DNA of 33,481 nt, taken from a virus. Of the stretch, positions 1 to 7,462 are shown piece after piece. Location of the stretch: the IMG/VR virus record IMGVR_UViG_3300043466_002788, positions 1-33,481 of that record; one strand, given 5' to 3'. A program made the translations under genes and the position numbers. Under the pieces are notes generated by a model. The model was given only the letters and a program-made list of their open reading frames with translations, searched no databases and had not been told where the DNA came from. Position 1 is the first letter of the stretch, and each line of letters begins with the position of its first letter.

Positions 1-72
1 GATAAATTAAAAAATGAAAAATTTGACCAAATTAGTTTCTTAAAATTAAAAAATTTAGAAGAATCTATTTAA
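1..72 (+). CDS. C-terminal end of an upstream gene (partial)
   Basis: An open frame enters from the left edge and runs 23 codons to a TAA at 70-72. The encoded tail is rich in Lys, Leu and Glu and ends in LEESI. A hairpin terminator follows about 20 bases later, which supports this being a real gene end. In T4 the gene upstream of the 21-22-23 block region is the portal (gene 20), so a portal C-terminus is possible by synteny only. Nothing in these 23 residues identifies a family. Confidence 0.5.
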   Translation, partial: DKLKNEKFDQISFLKLKNLEESI

Positions 73-92
73 TAAAAAAAAATAAAATAATT

Positions 93-138
93 AAAATGAG
101 TATTATTACCAATAGGTATTTATACTCATTTTTTTTTG
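93..138 (+). terminator. Rho-independent terminator after the upstream gene
   Basis: The arms AAAATGAGTAT and ATACTCATTTT pair. An inner TACC/GGTA stem closes an AATA loop and is separated from the outer stem by a small internal loop. A run of T follows. The right inner arm contains TATTTAT (117-123), the same word that precedes several structural genes. Confidence 0.75.
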
Positions 139-166
139 ACAACCTCATTATTTTAACTTATATTTT
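136..166 (+). promoter_or_regulatory. Candidate host-type promoter for the 202 gene
   Basis: TTGACA at 136-141 is followed by TATATTTT at 159-166. Counted from the TTG, the spacer is 20 bases. This is close to the Bacteroidetes layout TTG-N19-TAnnTTTG, with T in place of the final G. It sits directly after a terminator and upstream of the first complete gene. Confidence 0.4.
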
Positions 167-201
167 AACAAATAAAATAAACGAAATAATGAAAATAATT
201 C

Positions 202-642
202 ATGAAAAAAGGAAAAAGTATAAAACTAAATTTATACAATTCAATTAAAACAGTGTATGGCACTGTTGATTCAAAAAACTTAAAATCGGTTTACATAAAC
301 ATTCAATCTTGGGTTACTCCAAGAGATGAATACGAAAATTGGAACAGAATCGTTTCAAATTTAAGTAGAGAAATAAAACATTCGGTGTATGAGTCAAACA
401 ACATAGAAATTTTTCAAGAAAAAAGTATAGTGGATTTAGATTTAAGGACGAGTGGTATTTTATATGGTAAAAAATCATTTTTAAATTTAGAAATTAATTT
501 ATATATAAAAGAAGAAATTGACTTTAAATCACCTGAAATTAAAGAATCTATAAAAAAAATTGTTCAAACAATTTATAAAAATAACATTCAAAAAAACAAA
601 TATTTTGATTTTTCTAATACAAAAAAAGAACTTGTGATGTAA
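202..642 (+). CDS. Hypothetical protein at the start of the prohead module
   Basis: This 146-residue, Lys/Asn/Ile-rich protein has no recognised domain, signal peptide or membrane segment. It is alone between a terminator/promoter region and the prohead protease 37 bases downstream. T4 carries small prohead core genes 67 and 68 in this slot, so a head-assembly role is plausible by position. The composition (mixed beta pattern such as YINIQSWVTP, near-neutral to basic) does not resemble the short acidic gp67. The ATG at 202 is the first in the frame and follows an A-rich leader, as is usual in Bacteroidota-type translation starts. Confidence 0.7.
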   Translation: MKKGKSIKLNLYNSIKTVYGTVDSKNLKSVYINIQSWVTPRDEYENWNRIVSNLSREIKHSVYESNNIEIFQEKSIVDLDLRTSGILYGKKSFLNLEINLYIKEEIDFKSPEIKESIKKIVQTIYKNNIQKNKYFDFSNTKKELVM

Positions 643-657
643 ACAATGTAAATTGAT

Positions 658-665
658 ATATTTAT
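658..665 (+). promoter_or_regulatory. TATTTAT late-type motif upstream of the protease
   Basis: ATATTTAT lies 14 bases before the protease ATG at 680, preceded by GAT. It is one of a recurrent set of coding-strand TATTTAT motifs in front of structural genes in this window. Promoter function is inferred. Confidence 0.35.
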
Positions 666-679
666 CTTAAAAAGAATTA

Positions 680-1396
680 ATGAAACAATTAAGAATTTTA
701 GAGGCAAATGAAATAGGTCATGGTATTTTAATTGAAACTGACGCGGGTTGGGTTTCTCCTAAAGACAAACACAATGAGTTAGTATTAAAAGAAGCAAAAG
801 ATTTGGATTATAGAAATCCTTTTGAATTTTATGCGGTTCTTCAAAAATATGACACACCTAATAGAAATGGTAGAACTTACCCTGAAAGAATATTAAAAAG
901 AGAGGCAGATAATTATAAAAAAGCCATTGAAAAAGGTTTGTCTACATCAGAATTAAACCATCCGGAATCATCGTTAATTGATTTAGATAGAGTATCTCAT
1001 ATCATTACTGATATATGGTGGGATAGAAATATATTAATGGGAAAACTTAAATTATTAACATCACCCGGATTTCACGAAAGAGGTATTGTATCAACTAAAG
1101 GTGACCAAGCGGCAAATTTAATGAGACAAGGGGTAACTTTAGGAATTTCATCTCGTGGTGTAGGTTCCCTTAAAAAAGTTGGAGAAAGAAATGAGGTTCA
1201 GGATGATTTTGAATTAATTTGTTTTGACTTAGTATCCTCACCTTCAACACCTGGGGCTTATTTATTTTCAAATGCTGACGATAGAGACAAGTATGAAGAA
1301 AATTTAGAAGAAGAAAAAAAATATAAACAAAATAATGATTATGTTGAAAAATCGGTTGACTTAATGAAAAAATTAAACGATTTTTTAGGAAAATAA
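680..1396 (+). CDS. 21: Prohead core protease, T4 gp21-like
   Basis: This 238-residue protein matches the gp21/herpesvirus-type prohead serine protease family. His94 lies in ELNHPE and the nucleophile Ser157 or Ser158 lies in GISSRG, followed by the conserved FDLVSSPSTPGA segment (182-193). In T4 this enzyme activates inside the prohead, cleaves the scaffold and the capsid precursor after Glu in (L/I)xE sites, then degrades itself. The length fits the T4 enzyme (about 212 residues), with a longer Lys/Glu-rich C-terminus from about residue 200 that may anchor it to the core. The N-terminus RILEANE contains a possible self-processing site. It is followed 7 bases later by a small gene and then, after two terminators, by the scaffold and capsid genes. 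Confidence 0.93.
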   Translation: MKQLRILEANEIGHGILIETDAGWVSPKDKHNELVLKEAKDLDYRNPFEFYAVLQKYDTPNRNGRTYPERILKREADNYKKAIEKGLSTSELNHPESSLIDLDRVSHIITDIWWDRNILMGKLKLLTSPGFHERGIVSTKGDQAANLMRQGVTLGISSRGVGSLKKVGERNEVQDDFELICFDLVSSPSTPGAYLFSNADDRDKYEENLEEEKKYKQNNDYVEKSVDLMKKLNDFLGK

Positions 1397-1403
1397 AAAA
1401 CAC

Positions 1404-1613
1404 ATGGAAGAAAAATTTTTTGTAGCAAAAATTCAGTATGATTTACCAGATGAAAATACGGGTAAGATTAAAAAAATTAGAGAAGAAAAACTTGTTGAAG
1501 GTTATTCAGTTACCGATGTTGAAGCGAAAGTAACTAAGAAATATGAAGGGTTTACTCACGAATGGAGAATCACTTCGGTTTCTGAAAGTAAAATTGATGA
1601 AGTAATTCAATAA
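1404..1613 (+). CDS. Small DUF4494-like protein
   Basis: This 69-residue protein begins with a short beta-type segment (EEKFFVAKIQYDLPDE) and continues with VEGYSVTDVEAKV and EWRITSVSESKIDEVI. That pattern resembles DUF4494 proteins found in Bacteroidota and their phages. The match is from memory of the family, not a search. The family function is unknown. The gene lies between the protease and the scaffold, where T4 has no counterpart. It is cotranscribed with the protease by spacing (7 bases) and is followed by tandem terminators. Confidence 0.65.
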   Translation: MEEKFFVAKIQYDLPDENTGKIKKIREEKLVEGYSVTDVEAKVTKKYEGFTHEWRITSVSESKIDEVIQ

Positions 1614-1635
1614 GAAAGTCTAAATTATTAAATTA

Positions 1636-1671
1636 AAAAAAAAAAGTGGTAGTTAATACCGCTTTTTTTTT
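1636..1671 (+). terminator. First of two tandem terminators after the protease operon
   Basis: AAAGTGGTA (1643-1651) pairs with TACCGCTTT (1657-1665) through one G-T pair, with a GTTAA loop. An A run precedes the stem and a T run to 1671 follows. Confidence 0.85.
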
Positions 1672-1684
1672 GTACTAAAATTAA

Positions 1685-1724
1685 GTTTATTTTATCTATT
1701 TCATTGATAAAATGAACTTTTTTT
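1685..1724 (+). terminator. Second tandem terminator
   Basis: GTTTATTTTATC (1685-1696) pairs with GATAAAATGAAC (1706-1717) over 12 positions with one G-T pair. The loop is nine bases and seven T residues follow. With the preceding hairpin it separates the protease unit from the scaffold-capsid unit. Confidence 0.75.
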
Positions 1725-1734
1725 GTTTTTGGTA

Positions 1735-1742
1735 ATATTTAT
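1735..1742 (+). promoter_or_regulatory. TATTTAT late-type motif upstream of the scaffold
   Basis: ATATTTAT lies just after the tandem terminators and 23 bases before the scaffold ATG at 1766. An ATG at 1744 opens only a five-codon frame (ATG AAA ATA ACA ATA, then TAA). This is the expected place for a strong late promoter driving the scaffold and capsid genes. Confidence 0.4.
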
Positions 1743-1765
1743 TATGAAAATAACAATAATTTTTC

Positions 1766-3337
1766 ATGCAAGAAAATAACAAATTAGTACAGGAGGCGCT
1801 TATTCAAATGAAACAAGTTGAAGAAGCTATAGCCGAAAATGCAAAAGGAATACTTGCTTCTACTATGAAGGAAGAAATCAATCAGCTAGTAAAAGAATCT
1901 CTTTCTGAACAAGAAACAGAAGATGATGAGGTTGAATTAGATGTTGACATGGACGATGAAATGGACTCTGACGAAGAGGAAATTGATTTTGATATGGATA
2001 CAGATAATGAAGATGAAGATGAAATGGACATGGATTTTGATATGGACATGGATTCGGATGAAACTCCAATTGACTTAACAGGAGCATCTGACGAAGAAAT
2101 TTTAAAAGTATTCAAAGCTATGGGTGAAGAAGATGGAATCATCGTTAAAAAAGACGGAGATAACATTCACTTAACAGATAATGATACTGATGAAGAGTAT
2201 TTAGTTAAACTTGGTGAATCTGAAGTGGATGAGTTTGGTGAAGAAATGTATAACATGGATGAAGAAATGTATAACATGGATGAAGAAATGGATGAAGAAA
2301 TGTATAACATGGATGAAGAAATGGATGACCAAACAACAGATGACGTTATTGATGCAATTTTTGCTGACGGTAGTGTTGACGATATTGAAAATTCAGATTT
2401 AGACGAAGAGGAATCAGATGATATTGTATTTGAAATCGAATTTGAAGAAGAAGACGATTTAAACATGATGGACGAAGAAGATTTGGAAGAATCTTACAAC
2501 CCAAGAAGAGCTGTGAGAGAATCAAAATCAACTGCTAAAGGTAGAGTTGGCTCAGGACCTAAATTTACTTACAAAGATAAAGCCGCTGGTGGATTCAATG
2601 AAAAAAGAAAAGAAGGACCTAAATCTGTTGGTACAGGTAAAGCGAAATTTGAATACAAAGCAGGTGCAAATATGGAAGGAAAATCCAAAGTTGTAAAAGC
2701 TGAAACAAAAGAAGGTGATTACGGAATGAATAAGGGTGATAAATCTAAAACTCACAGAGGTGATAAAGATTACACTACTAAAAAAGGTGACACTTTAAAA
2801 AGAAAAGCTTTTGAAAAAGAAGAAACAAAAGAAGCTGCAAGAACTTATGGAATGGGTTCCAAAGAAGGACGAGGTCTTAGAAAAGGTATTACTAACAACC
2901 GAAATTACAACTATAGTAATAATGGTGTTAAAGTAGAATCTGTTGAGACTGAAGTTAAAATGTTAAGAGAGAAAAATGAAGAATATAGAAAAGCGTTAAA
3001 TGTTTTCAGAGAAAAACTTAACGAAGTTGCAATCTTCAATTCAAACTTAGCTTATGCGACTAGATTGTTTACTGAACATTCGACTACTAAAAAAGAAAAA
3101 ATAAATATTTTAAGAAGATTTGACGATGTTGAAACTTTAAAAGAATCTAAAAATCTTTATCAGTCAATTAAAGGTGAATTATCTAAACCGGATAATAAAA
3201 AATCAATTACAGAATCGGTAGAAAATAAAATTCAAAAAACAGTTTCTACAGGTTCATCGACTACACTAATTGAATCAAAAACTTATGAAAATCCTCAATT
3301 TATGAGAATGAAGGATTTAATGAGTAAATTAGGGTAA
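1766..3337 (+). CDS. 22: Prohead scaffold/core protein, T4 gp22-like
   Basis: Position (between protease and capsid gene) and composition identify this 523-residue protein as the prohead core scaffold. Residues 1-50 contain two amphipathic helices, including INQLVKESLSEQ (38-49). Residues 50-245 are extremely acidic, with tandem EEMYNMD repeats at 159-187. Residues 250-385 are basic, Gly/Lys-rich and probably disordered. Residues 390-470 form a predicted coiled coil followed by a helical segment (NLAYATRLFTEHST) of the kind found in phage scaffolds. The C-terminus (FMRMKDLMSKLG) may bind the capsid shell. It is much longer than T4 gp22 (about 269 residues), mainly through the acidic and basic inserts. 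Possible protease sites include LVQEA near residue 10. The scaffold role is strongly supported; the exact boundaries are inferred. Confidence 0.85.
   Translation: MQENNKLVQEALIQMKQVEEAIAENAKGILASTMKEEINQLVKESLSEQETEDDEVELDVDMDDEMDSDEEEIDFDMDTDNEDEDEMDMDFDMDMDSDETPIDLTGASDEEILKVFKAMGEEDGIIVKKDGDNIHLTDNDTDEEYLVKLGESEVDEFGEEMYNMDEEMYNMDEEMDEEMYNMDEEMDDQTTDDVIDAIFADGSVDDIENSDLDEEESDDIVFEIEFEEEDDLNMMDEEDLEESYNPRRAVRESKSTAKGRVGSGPKFTYKDKAAGGFNEKRKEGPKSVGTGKAKFEYKAGANMEGKSKVVKAETKEGDYGMNKGDKSKTHRGDKDYTTKKGDTLKRKAFEKEETKEAARTYGMGSKEGRGLRKGITNNRNYNYSNNGVKVESVETEVKMLREKNEEYRKALNVFREKLNEVAIFNSNLAYATRLFTEHSTTKKEKINILRRFDDVETLKESKNLYQSIKGELSKPDNKKSITESVENKIQKTVSTGSSTTLIESKTYENPQFMRMKDLMSKLG
2240..2326 (+). 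repeat. In-frame tandem repeat in the scaffold gene
   Basis: A 21-base unit beginning GAAGAAATGTATAAC occurs at 2240-2260, 2261-2281 and 2294-2314. A shortened 12-base form (GAAGAAATGGAT) occurs at 2282-2293 and 2315-2326. It encodes alternating EEMYNMD and EEMD. The copies are nearly identical in DNA, which suggests recent slippage or unequal exchange. Confidence 0.95.
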
Positions 3338-3373
3338 TCATAATAAATAAATAAAAAAAAAACAAATACTAAA

Positions 3374-5185
3374 ATGGGAGCATTATTAGAATCAGGTCTT
3401 GTTGGTAACATCGGACTAAAACATTTAAAAGTTATCAAAGAAGATACTATTAACAAATGGGACAAATTAGGTTTCTTAGAAGGACTTAAAGGTCACATGA
3501 AAGAAAACGTAGCACAACTTTATGAAAACCAAGCGTCGTACTTAATTAACGAAGCATCAACTACATCTGATACAGGTGCGTTTGAAACAGTGGTTTTCCC
3601 TATCGTTAGAAGAGTTTTCTCTAAATTATTGTCTAACGACATCGTTTCTGTACAAGCAATGAACTTACCAATCGGTAAATTATTCTACTTCGTACCTAAC
3701 ATTCAGGCATATTCGAATGAATTAGACCCTAGCTATCCTGGTACAGGTATTCACTACGCACCTTACGGTTCTCCAAATGAAGACCCAGGTCAAACTCCTA
3801 ATTCAGGATACGATTATAACAATACTAAAGACCTTTACGATAGATTTTATGAAGGTAATGAACCAGCATTAGACCCACCAGGATTATATGATTATTCTAA
3901 AGGTCAATATTCTGCAATTACTGCTGGTGTTGCTACAGTTGCTTGGACTGGAAGTCAGTTAGTTCAATCGGCTTATACTTTAAGTGATTATAGAAAAGTT
4001 CTTATAGTTATGACAGGTTTCGCATCAGATGCTGCAGGTAAATTAATTGGACCTGACGGTAATCCAATGGATAACGAATCATTCTTATCTGATTTATCTA
4101 TTTATGGTGTTGCAGGAAATGCTACCACATCTGCAAATACTACTAATCCTTATTTATTTAGAGTTGTTACTCAAAAATATGGTAAAGGTATCGTACAATA
4201 TGGTAATAATAACGCAACTTTAGCTTTCCCTAACAGTAAAACAGGTGGTGGTCAATATGACGATTTATGTGATGCTGAAGGTAAAATTTACTTAGAGGTT
4301 GACTTACAAGTTCCTGTATGTGTTACTTGTGGTGGTTCATTAGACGGTTATACCGGCTCAACTTTTGAATCAACTTCAGGTTATAGTAATGCATTTACTG
4401 CTAAATATAAAATCTACAAAAACTTAGAATTTGAAGATAGAATTGGTGAAGTTTCTTTTGACTTACAGTCAGTTACTGTATCTGTTACAGAAAGAAAATT
4501 AAGAGCACAATGGTCTCCTGAAATGGCACAAGACGTTGCTGCGTTCCATAACATTGATGCTGAGGCTGAATTAACAGCTTTATTATCAGAACAAGTTGCG
4601 GCTGAAATCGACCGTGAAATCTTAAGAGATTTACGTAAAGGTGCGGCTTGGAACTTAAGATGGGATTACAACGGATGGAAGAGATTAGGTTCAAATGCTG
4701 TTCCTTACACTCAAAAAGATTGGAACCAAACGCTTATCACAGCGATTAACCAAATTTCAGCTCAAATTCACAAGTCAACTTTAAGAGGTGGTGCTAACTG
4801 GATTGTAGTATCTTCTGAAATCTCTGCGATTTTTGATGATTTAGAATACTTCCACGTATCAAACGCTTCTCCTGAGCAAGACCAATACAACATGGGTATT
4901 GAAAGAGTAGGTACTTTAGCTGGTCGTTACCAAGTTTACCGTGACCCTTACTTCCCACCAAACCAAGTGTTAATGGGACACAAAGGAACATCATTGTTAG
5001 ACACAGGTTACATCTACGCTCCGTATGTACCGTTACAATTAACTCCAACAATGTACAACCCATTCAACTTTACACCGATAAAAGGTATTATGACCCGTTA
5101 CGCGAAAAAGATGGTAAACAACCGTTTTTACGGCAGAATTACCGTAGATGGTGTTAGAACATTCGATTTAAGAGAATTGAGATAA
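3374..5185 (+). CDS. 23: Major capsid protein, T4 gp23-like
   Basis: This 603-residue protein fits the gp23-type HK97-fold capsid protein. The N-terminal region is helical and ends in LINEAS. The conserved FETVVFPIVRRVF and VSVQAMNLPIGKLFYFVP follow at about 70-110. The C-terminus holds the typical YDPYFPPNQ-like region and a TRYAKKMVNNRFYGRI segment. By analogy with T4, where cleavage falls after Glu65, the prohead protease should cut after Glu60 in INE|A. The length is somewhat above T4 gp23 (521), due to an insertion around residues 110-320 that includes Gly/Tyr-rich loops and a CVTCGG pair. It lies 36 bases after the scaffold gene with no terminator between them and ends at a strong terminator. 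G+C at third positions appears higher than in neighbours, as expected for high expression. Confidence 0.95.
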   Translation: MGALLESGLVGNIGLKHLKVIKEDTINKWDKLGFLEGLKGHMKENVAQLYENQASYLINEASTTSDTGAFETVVFPIVRRVFSKLLSNDIVSVQAMNLPIGKLFYFVPNIQAYSNELDPSYPGTGIHYAPYGSPNEDPGQTPNSGYDYNNTKDLYDRFYEGNEPALDPPGLYDYSKGQYSAITAGVATVAWTGSQLVQSAYTLSDYRKVLIVMTGFASDAAGKLIGPDGNPMDNESFLSDLSIYGVAGNATTSANTTNPYLFRVVTQKYGKGIVQYGNNNATLAFPNSKTGGGQYDDLCDAEGKIYLEVDLQVPVCVTCGGSLDGYTGSTFESTSGYSNAFTAKYKIYKNLEFEDRIGEVSFDLQSVTVSVTERKLRAQWSPEMAQDVAAFHNIDAEAELTALLSEQVAAEIDREILRDLRKGAAWNLRWDYNGWKRLGSNAVPYTQKDWNQTLITAINQISAQIHKSTLRGGANWIVVSSEISAIFDDLEYFHVSNASPEQDQYNMGIERVGTLAGRYQVYRDPYFPPNQVLMGHKGTSLLDTGYIYAPYVPLQLTPTMYNPFNFTPIKGIMTRYAKKMVNNRFYGRITVDGVRTFDLRELR

Positions 5186-5207
5186 TCAAAATCTTAAAAT
5201 ATTTAAC

Positions 5208-5235
5208 AAAAAGGGACTATATGTCCCTTTTTTTT
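5208..5235 (+). terminator. Terminator after the capsid gene
   Basis: GGGAC (5213-5217) pairs with GTCCC (5223-5227) around a TATAT loop. A-run and T-run flanks extend the stem, and T8 ends at 5235. Confidence 0.9.
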
Positions 5236-5238
5236 ATG

Positions 5239-5246
5239 TATATTTG
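5239..5246 (+). promoter_or_regulatory. Host-type -7 element before the HNH gene
   Basis: TATATTTG matches the Bacteroidetes -7 consensus TAnnTTTG. No TTG stands 19 bases upstream, since that position is inside the terminator hairpin, so only half the promoter is visible. Confidence 0.3.
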
Positions 5247-5268
5247 TGAACAATAGAGAAAATGGGAG

Positions 5269-5275
5269 TATTTAT
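5269..5275 (+). promoter_or_regulatory. TATTTAT motif immediately before the HNH start
   Basis: GTATTTATAGT is followed directly by the ATG at 5279. If the motif is a promoter, transcription would begin at or next to the start codon. Its position argues against any upstream start. Confidence 0.35.
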
Positions 5276-5278
5276 AGT

Positions 5279-5959
5279 ATGAGAAAAATTATATTTAATG
5301 ATGAACAAATAAAAGATATGATATCTTTATATGTTAATGATATTTGGGGAACTAGACAGATTGGTGAAAAGTATTCGGTTTCTGAAAAAACAATTAATAG
5401 GGTATTAAAAGAAAATGAAGTTAAGATGGATACTCCGGGTAGACGATATTTTGGAGGGAAAAAAACATCTGATAAAAAATATTACGAATCTAATAAAGAA
5501 AAAATATCAGAATACTATTCTGAATGGAGAGAGAATAAGAAAGAACATTTAAAAGAATATCAAAAAAAATGGAGAGAAGACAATCGTGATAAATTACGTA
5601 AAACCAAACGTGATTACGAAAAAAATCGTAAAGAGTCAGACCCATTATACAAGCTTGTTGCAAACTTCAGAACTGCAATATGGACAGTATTAAAAGAAAG
5701 TAATGTAGACAAATATGGACATTACTTTGATGTTCTACAATATAGTCCCGAGGAATTGATTAATCATTTAGAAAAACAATTTAAGGATAATATGACGTGG
5801 GATAACTACGGAATTTGGCACGTTGACCATAAATTACCAATTACATCATTTGATATACAGGAGATGGGTGACGAGGAATTTATGAGATGTTGGTGTTTGG
5901 ATAACCTTCAACCAATGTGGGGTGAGGAGAATATTCGTAAATCAAATAAAGTTTTTTAA
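5279..5959 (+). CDS. HNH endonuclease with N-terminal HTH (homing type)
   Basis: This 226-residue protein has an N-terminal helix-turn-helix (about 8-45; TRQIGEKYSVSEKTINRVL). A long charged Lys/Glu/Tyr-rich helical linker covers 65-120. The C-terminal HNH nuclease has HVDH at 181-184, then PITSFD, a CWCLDNLQPMW segment and a final EENIRKSNK. Such free-standing HNH genes in T4-like phages often act as homing endonucleases that spread into related phages. The frame is open back to a GTG at 5246, but that codon overlaps a promoter-like element. The ATG at 5279, directly after TATTTAT, is the better start. The gene sits immediately behind the capsid gene terminator, a typical homing insertion place. 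Confidence 0.88.
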   Translation: MRKIIFNDEQIKDMISLYVNDIWGTRQIGEKYSVSEKTINRVLKENEVKMDTPGRRYFGGKKTSDKKYYESNKEKISEYYSEWRENKKEHLKEYQKKWREDNRDKLRKTKRDYEKNRKESDPLYKLVANFRTAIWTVLKESNVDKYGHYFDVLQYSPEELINHLEKQFKDNMTWDNYGIWHVDHKLPITSFDIQEMGDEEFMRCWCLDNLQPMWGEENIRKSNKVF

Positions 5960-5968
5960 ATACTGAGG

Positions 5969-5975
5969 TATTTAT
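5969..5975 (+). promoter_or_regulatory. TATTTAT motif upstream of the OmpA-like gene
   Basis: GGTATTTATATA lies about 14 bases before the ATG at 5990 and 10 bases after the HNH stop, matching the motif in front of other structural genes. Confidence 0.35.
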
Positions 5976-5989
5976 ATAAAAAGAAAATT

Positions 5990-7123
5990 ATGAATAAATT
6001 ATTTGAAATATCAAATGAGGAGAGAAATAGAATATTAAATCTTCACGAAAGCGCTACTAAAAATTTATATTTAGTAAATGAACAAGTGATTTTTAACAAT
6101 GTTCAAGGTGCGCAAATAAAAACAAATTTTCCTACTCAAAATATTGGGAATGATTTTGGATTTGGTGAATATGATTCTCAAAATGTGAAACAAAGTATTT
6201 TAAATTTAAAACCTAAAATTGAAGAATTTATTAAAACCTCAGGAGGTAATAAATTTGAGGTTAACATTACTTCAGGTGAATCAAATGTTACTAATCCAAA
6301 AGGTTTTGAAACTAAAGGAAGTTTAGGTTTAGCAAGAGCTAATTCAGTAAAGAGGTATTTTGATGAAATTTTTCCCGATTTAATCAAACAAGGAGTTTTA
6401 ATAATCAATTCTCCTAAATCGGAATCCGAAGTTATTATAGGTAAAACACCATATGATAAAACTAAAGGGGATAATAAAAATCCTAAATTGGTGAAAAAAT
6501 ATAAAGAAGAACAATTTGTTAAATTTGATATTAGTGGTGAAGGTGAAGATTGTAATTTTAACTTTAGTGTGAATGCTGGAAAAGGCGACCCACAATTAAA
6601 TTATATGTTAACAAATGAATTTTTAAAAGGGAAAGGTGTTATGACATTTGGACCTGGTCAAATACCTGATAGGTTAATTATTGTTGACGGGAAAGGTCAA
6701 ATAGAAACTGACACCGGGTATATTACGAGTGAACCAAGTAAATATAAAGATTGGAAATACACACCCGAATATGTTCTTTCATTAACAAAATTGAGAAATT
6801 CAAATTCAATTGCGGTTTCAGGTAATAAAATTATTACCATTACCGCAACTAATGAGGATGAATTATTGTCTCAATTATTGAATAACCCAAAATCTAAGAC
6901 ATATTTAAAAATGGGTCAGGAAATTGGGCCTGCTTTAGGTGAACTTAAAAAAATGTTAAAACAAGGCACAACTGAATTTGTTATTTATACTTTGTCAAGT
7001 TCTGATTTTAAAATTCCTTTCGATTCACCAAATAATGATAAAAAAGTAAAGGTATTCTCACCTATTGGGAAACAAGGGGGTTTTACGACAGGATATACAC
7101 TATTTGGTTCATGTACTACTTAA
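5990..7123 (+). CDS. OmpA-like domain protein with leader tag, probable virion component
   Basis: This 377-residue protein has a short helical leader (FEISNEERNRILNLHE, then LVNEQ at 29-32) ending in a possible prohead protease site. Residues about 50-160 show the order of an OmpA/MotB-like peptidoglycan-binding fold: a beta strand, helix KPKIEEFIKTS, strand FEVNITSGES, then LGLARANSVKRYFDE, which matches the usual motif where an Arg follows an alternating helix. Residues 180-377 are beta-rich and unrecognised. OmpA-like folds bind peptidoglycan, so a role in tail-tip or ejected protein contact with the cell wall is possible. There is no signal peptide, which argues against a cell-envelope lipoprotein. 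The OmpA call is pattern based and not certain. Confidence 0.6.
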   Translation: MNKLFEISNEERNRILNLHESATKNLYLVNEQVIFNNVQGAQIKTNFPTQNIGNDFGFGEYDSQNVKQSILNLKPKIEEFIKTSGGNKFEVNITSGESNVTNPKGFETKGSLGLARANSVKRYFDEIFPDLIKQGVLIINSPKSESEVIIGKTPYDKTKGDNKNPKLVKKYKEEQFVKFDISGEGEDCNFNFSVNAGKGDPQLNYMLTNEFLKGKGVMTFGPGQIPDRLIIVDGKGQIETDTGYITSEPSKYKDWKYTPEYVLSLTKLRNSNSIAVSGNKIITITATNEDELLSQLLNNPKSKTYLKMGQEIGPALGELKKMLKQGTTEFVIYTLSSSDFKIPFDSPNNDKKVKVFSPIGKQGGFTTGYTLFGSCTT

Positions 7124-7370
7124 TTTTTTTAACTTCAATTAATTCATGATATAGTTCATCATTTTTAATGTAACCGATGTATCTCTTTAAGGTATCATTT
7201 TCAATAAAAGTTTTAACAACCAAGACATTTTTTTTATATCGTTTAGAAAGATAATCTAAAGATAAATTAACCTCTTTATCCAAATCTTTGGATTTAGGGG
7301 TTTTTTTATTTTCTTGAGAAAACGATAATACTCCAACAAATAATAACGCGATGATTAATAATTTTTTCAT
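7116..7370 (-). CDS. Small secreted protein with flavobacterial signal peptide
   Basis: The 84-residue product starts with MKKLLIIALLFVGVLSFSQE, a textbook signal peptide with the SxSQ end common in Flavobacteriia. The mature part is about 65 residues, Lys-rich, with no Cys and no membrane segment. It is convergent with the OmpA-like gene and overlaps its 3' end by 8 bases. Upstream lies a well-spaced host-type promoter, so it may be made early by the unmodified host polymerase. A role at the cell envelope, such as superinfection exclusion, is a guess. No family is recognised. Confidence 0.75.
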   Translation of the reverse strand: MKKLLIIALLFVGVLSFSQENKKTPKSKDLDKEVNLSLDYLSKRYKKNVLVVKTFIENDTLKRYIGYIKNDELYHELIEVKKIK

Positions 7371-7398
7371 AATTTTTATGTTTTTTAATTTATTTCCA

Positions 7399-7428
7399 CA
7401 AATATAAATACTTTTTACTACACTGCAA
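7399..7428 (-). promoter_or_regulatory. Bacteroidetes-type promoter for the secreted protein
   Basis: On the minus strand TTG (7428-7426) is followed by exactly 19 bases and then TATATTTG (7406-7399). This is a full match to TTG-N19-TAnnTTTG. The spacer also contains GTATTTAT overlapping the -7 box. Confidence 0.65.
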
Positions 7429-7442
7429 AATTTTTTTTAATA

Positions 7443-7449
7443 TATTTAT
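7443..7449 (+). promoter_or_regulatory. TATTTAT motif upstream of the zinc-ribbon gene
   Basis: ATATATTTATTTT lies 109 bases before the ATG at 7558. If it is a promoter, the transcript would carry a leader of about 100 bases, unlike the short leaders of neighbouring genes. Confidence 0.3.
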
Positions 7450-7462
7450 TTTTAGATTTTAG

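Noticed and set aside
2240-2326. Short regular repeats resembling a CRISPR array
   Set aside because: The units are contiguous, in frame and code for EEMYNMD; there are no spacers or cas genes.
1878-2466. Several minus-strand frames opposite the acidic part of the scaffold gene
   Set aside because: They are Ser/Leu/Pro-rich mirror frames produced by the repeated GAT/GAA/ATG codons of the real gene and have no start context or neighbours.
5246-5278. GTG start for the first HNH gene
   Set aside because: The GTG overlaps TATATTTG, and TATTTAT falls between it and the ATG at 5279, so the extra 11 residues are unlikely to be translated.
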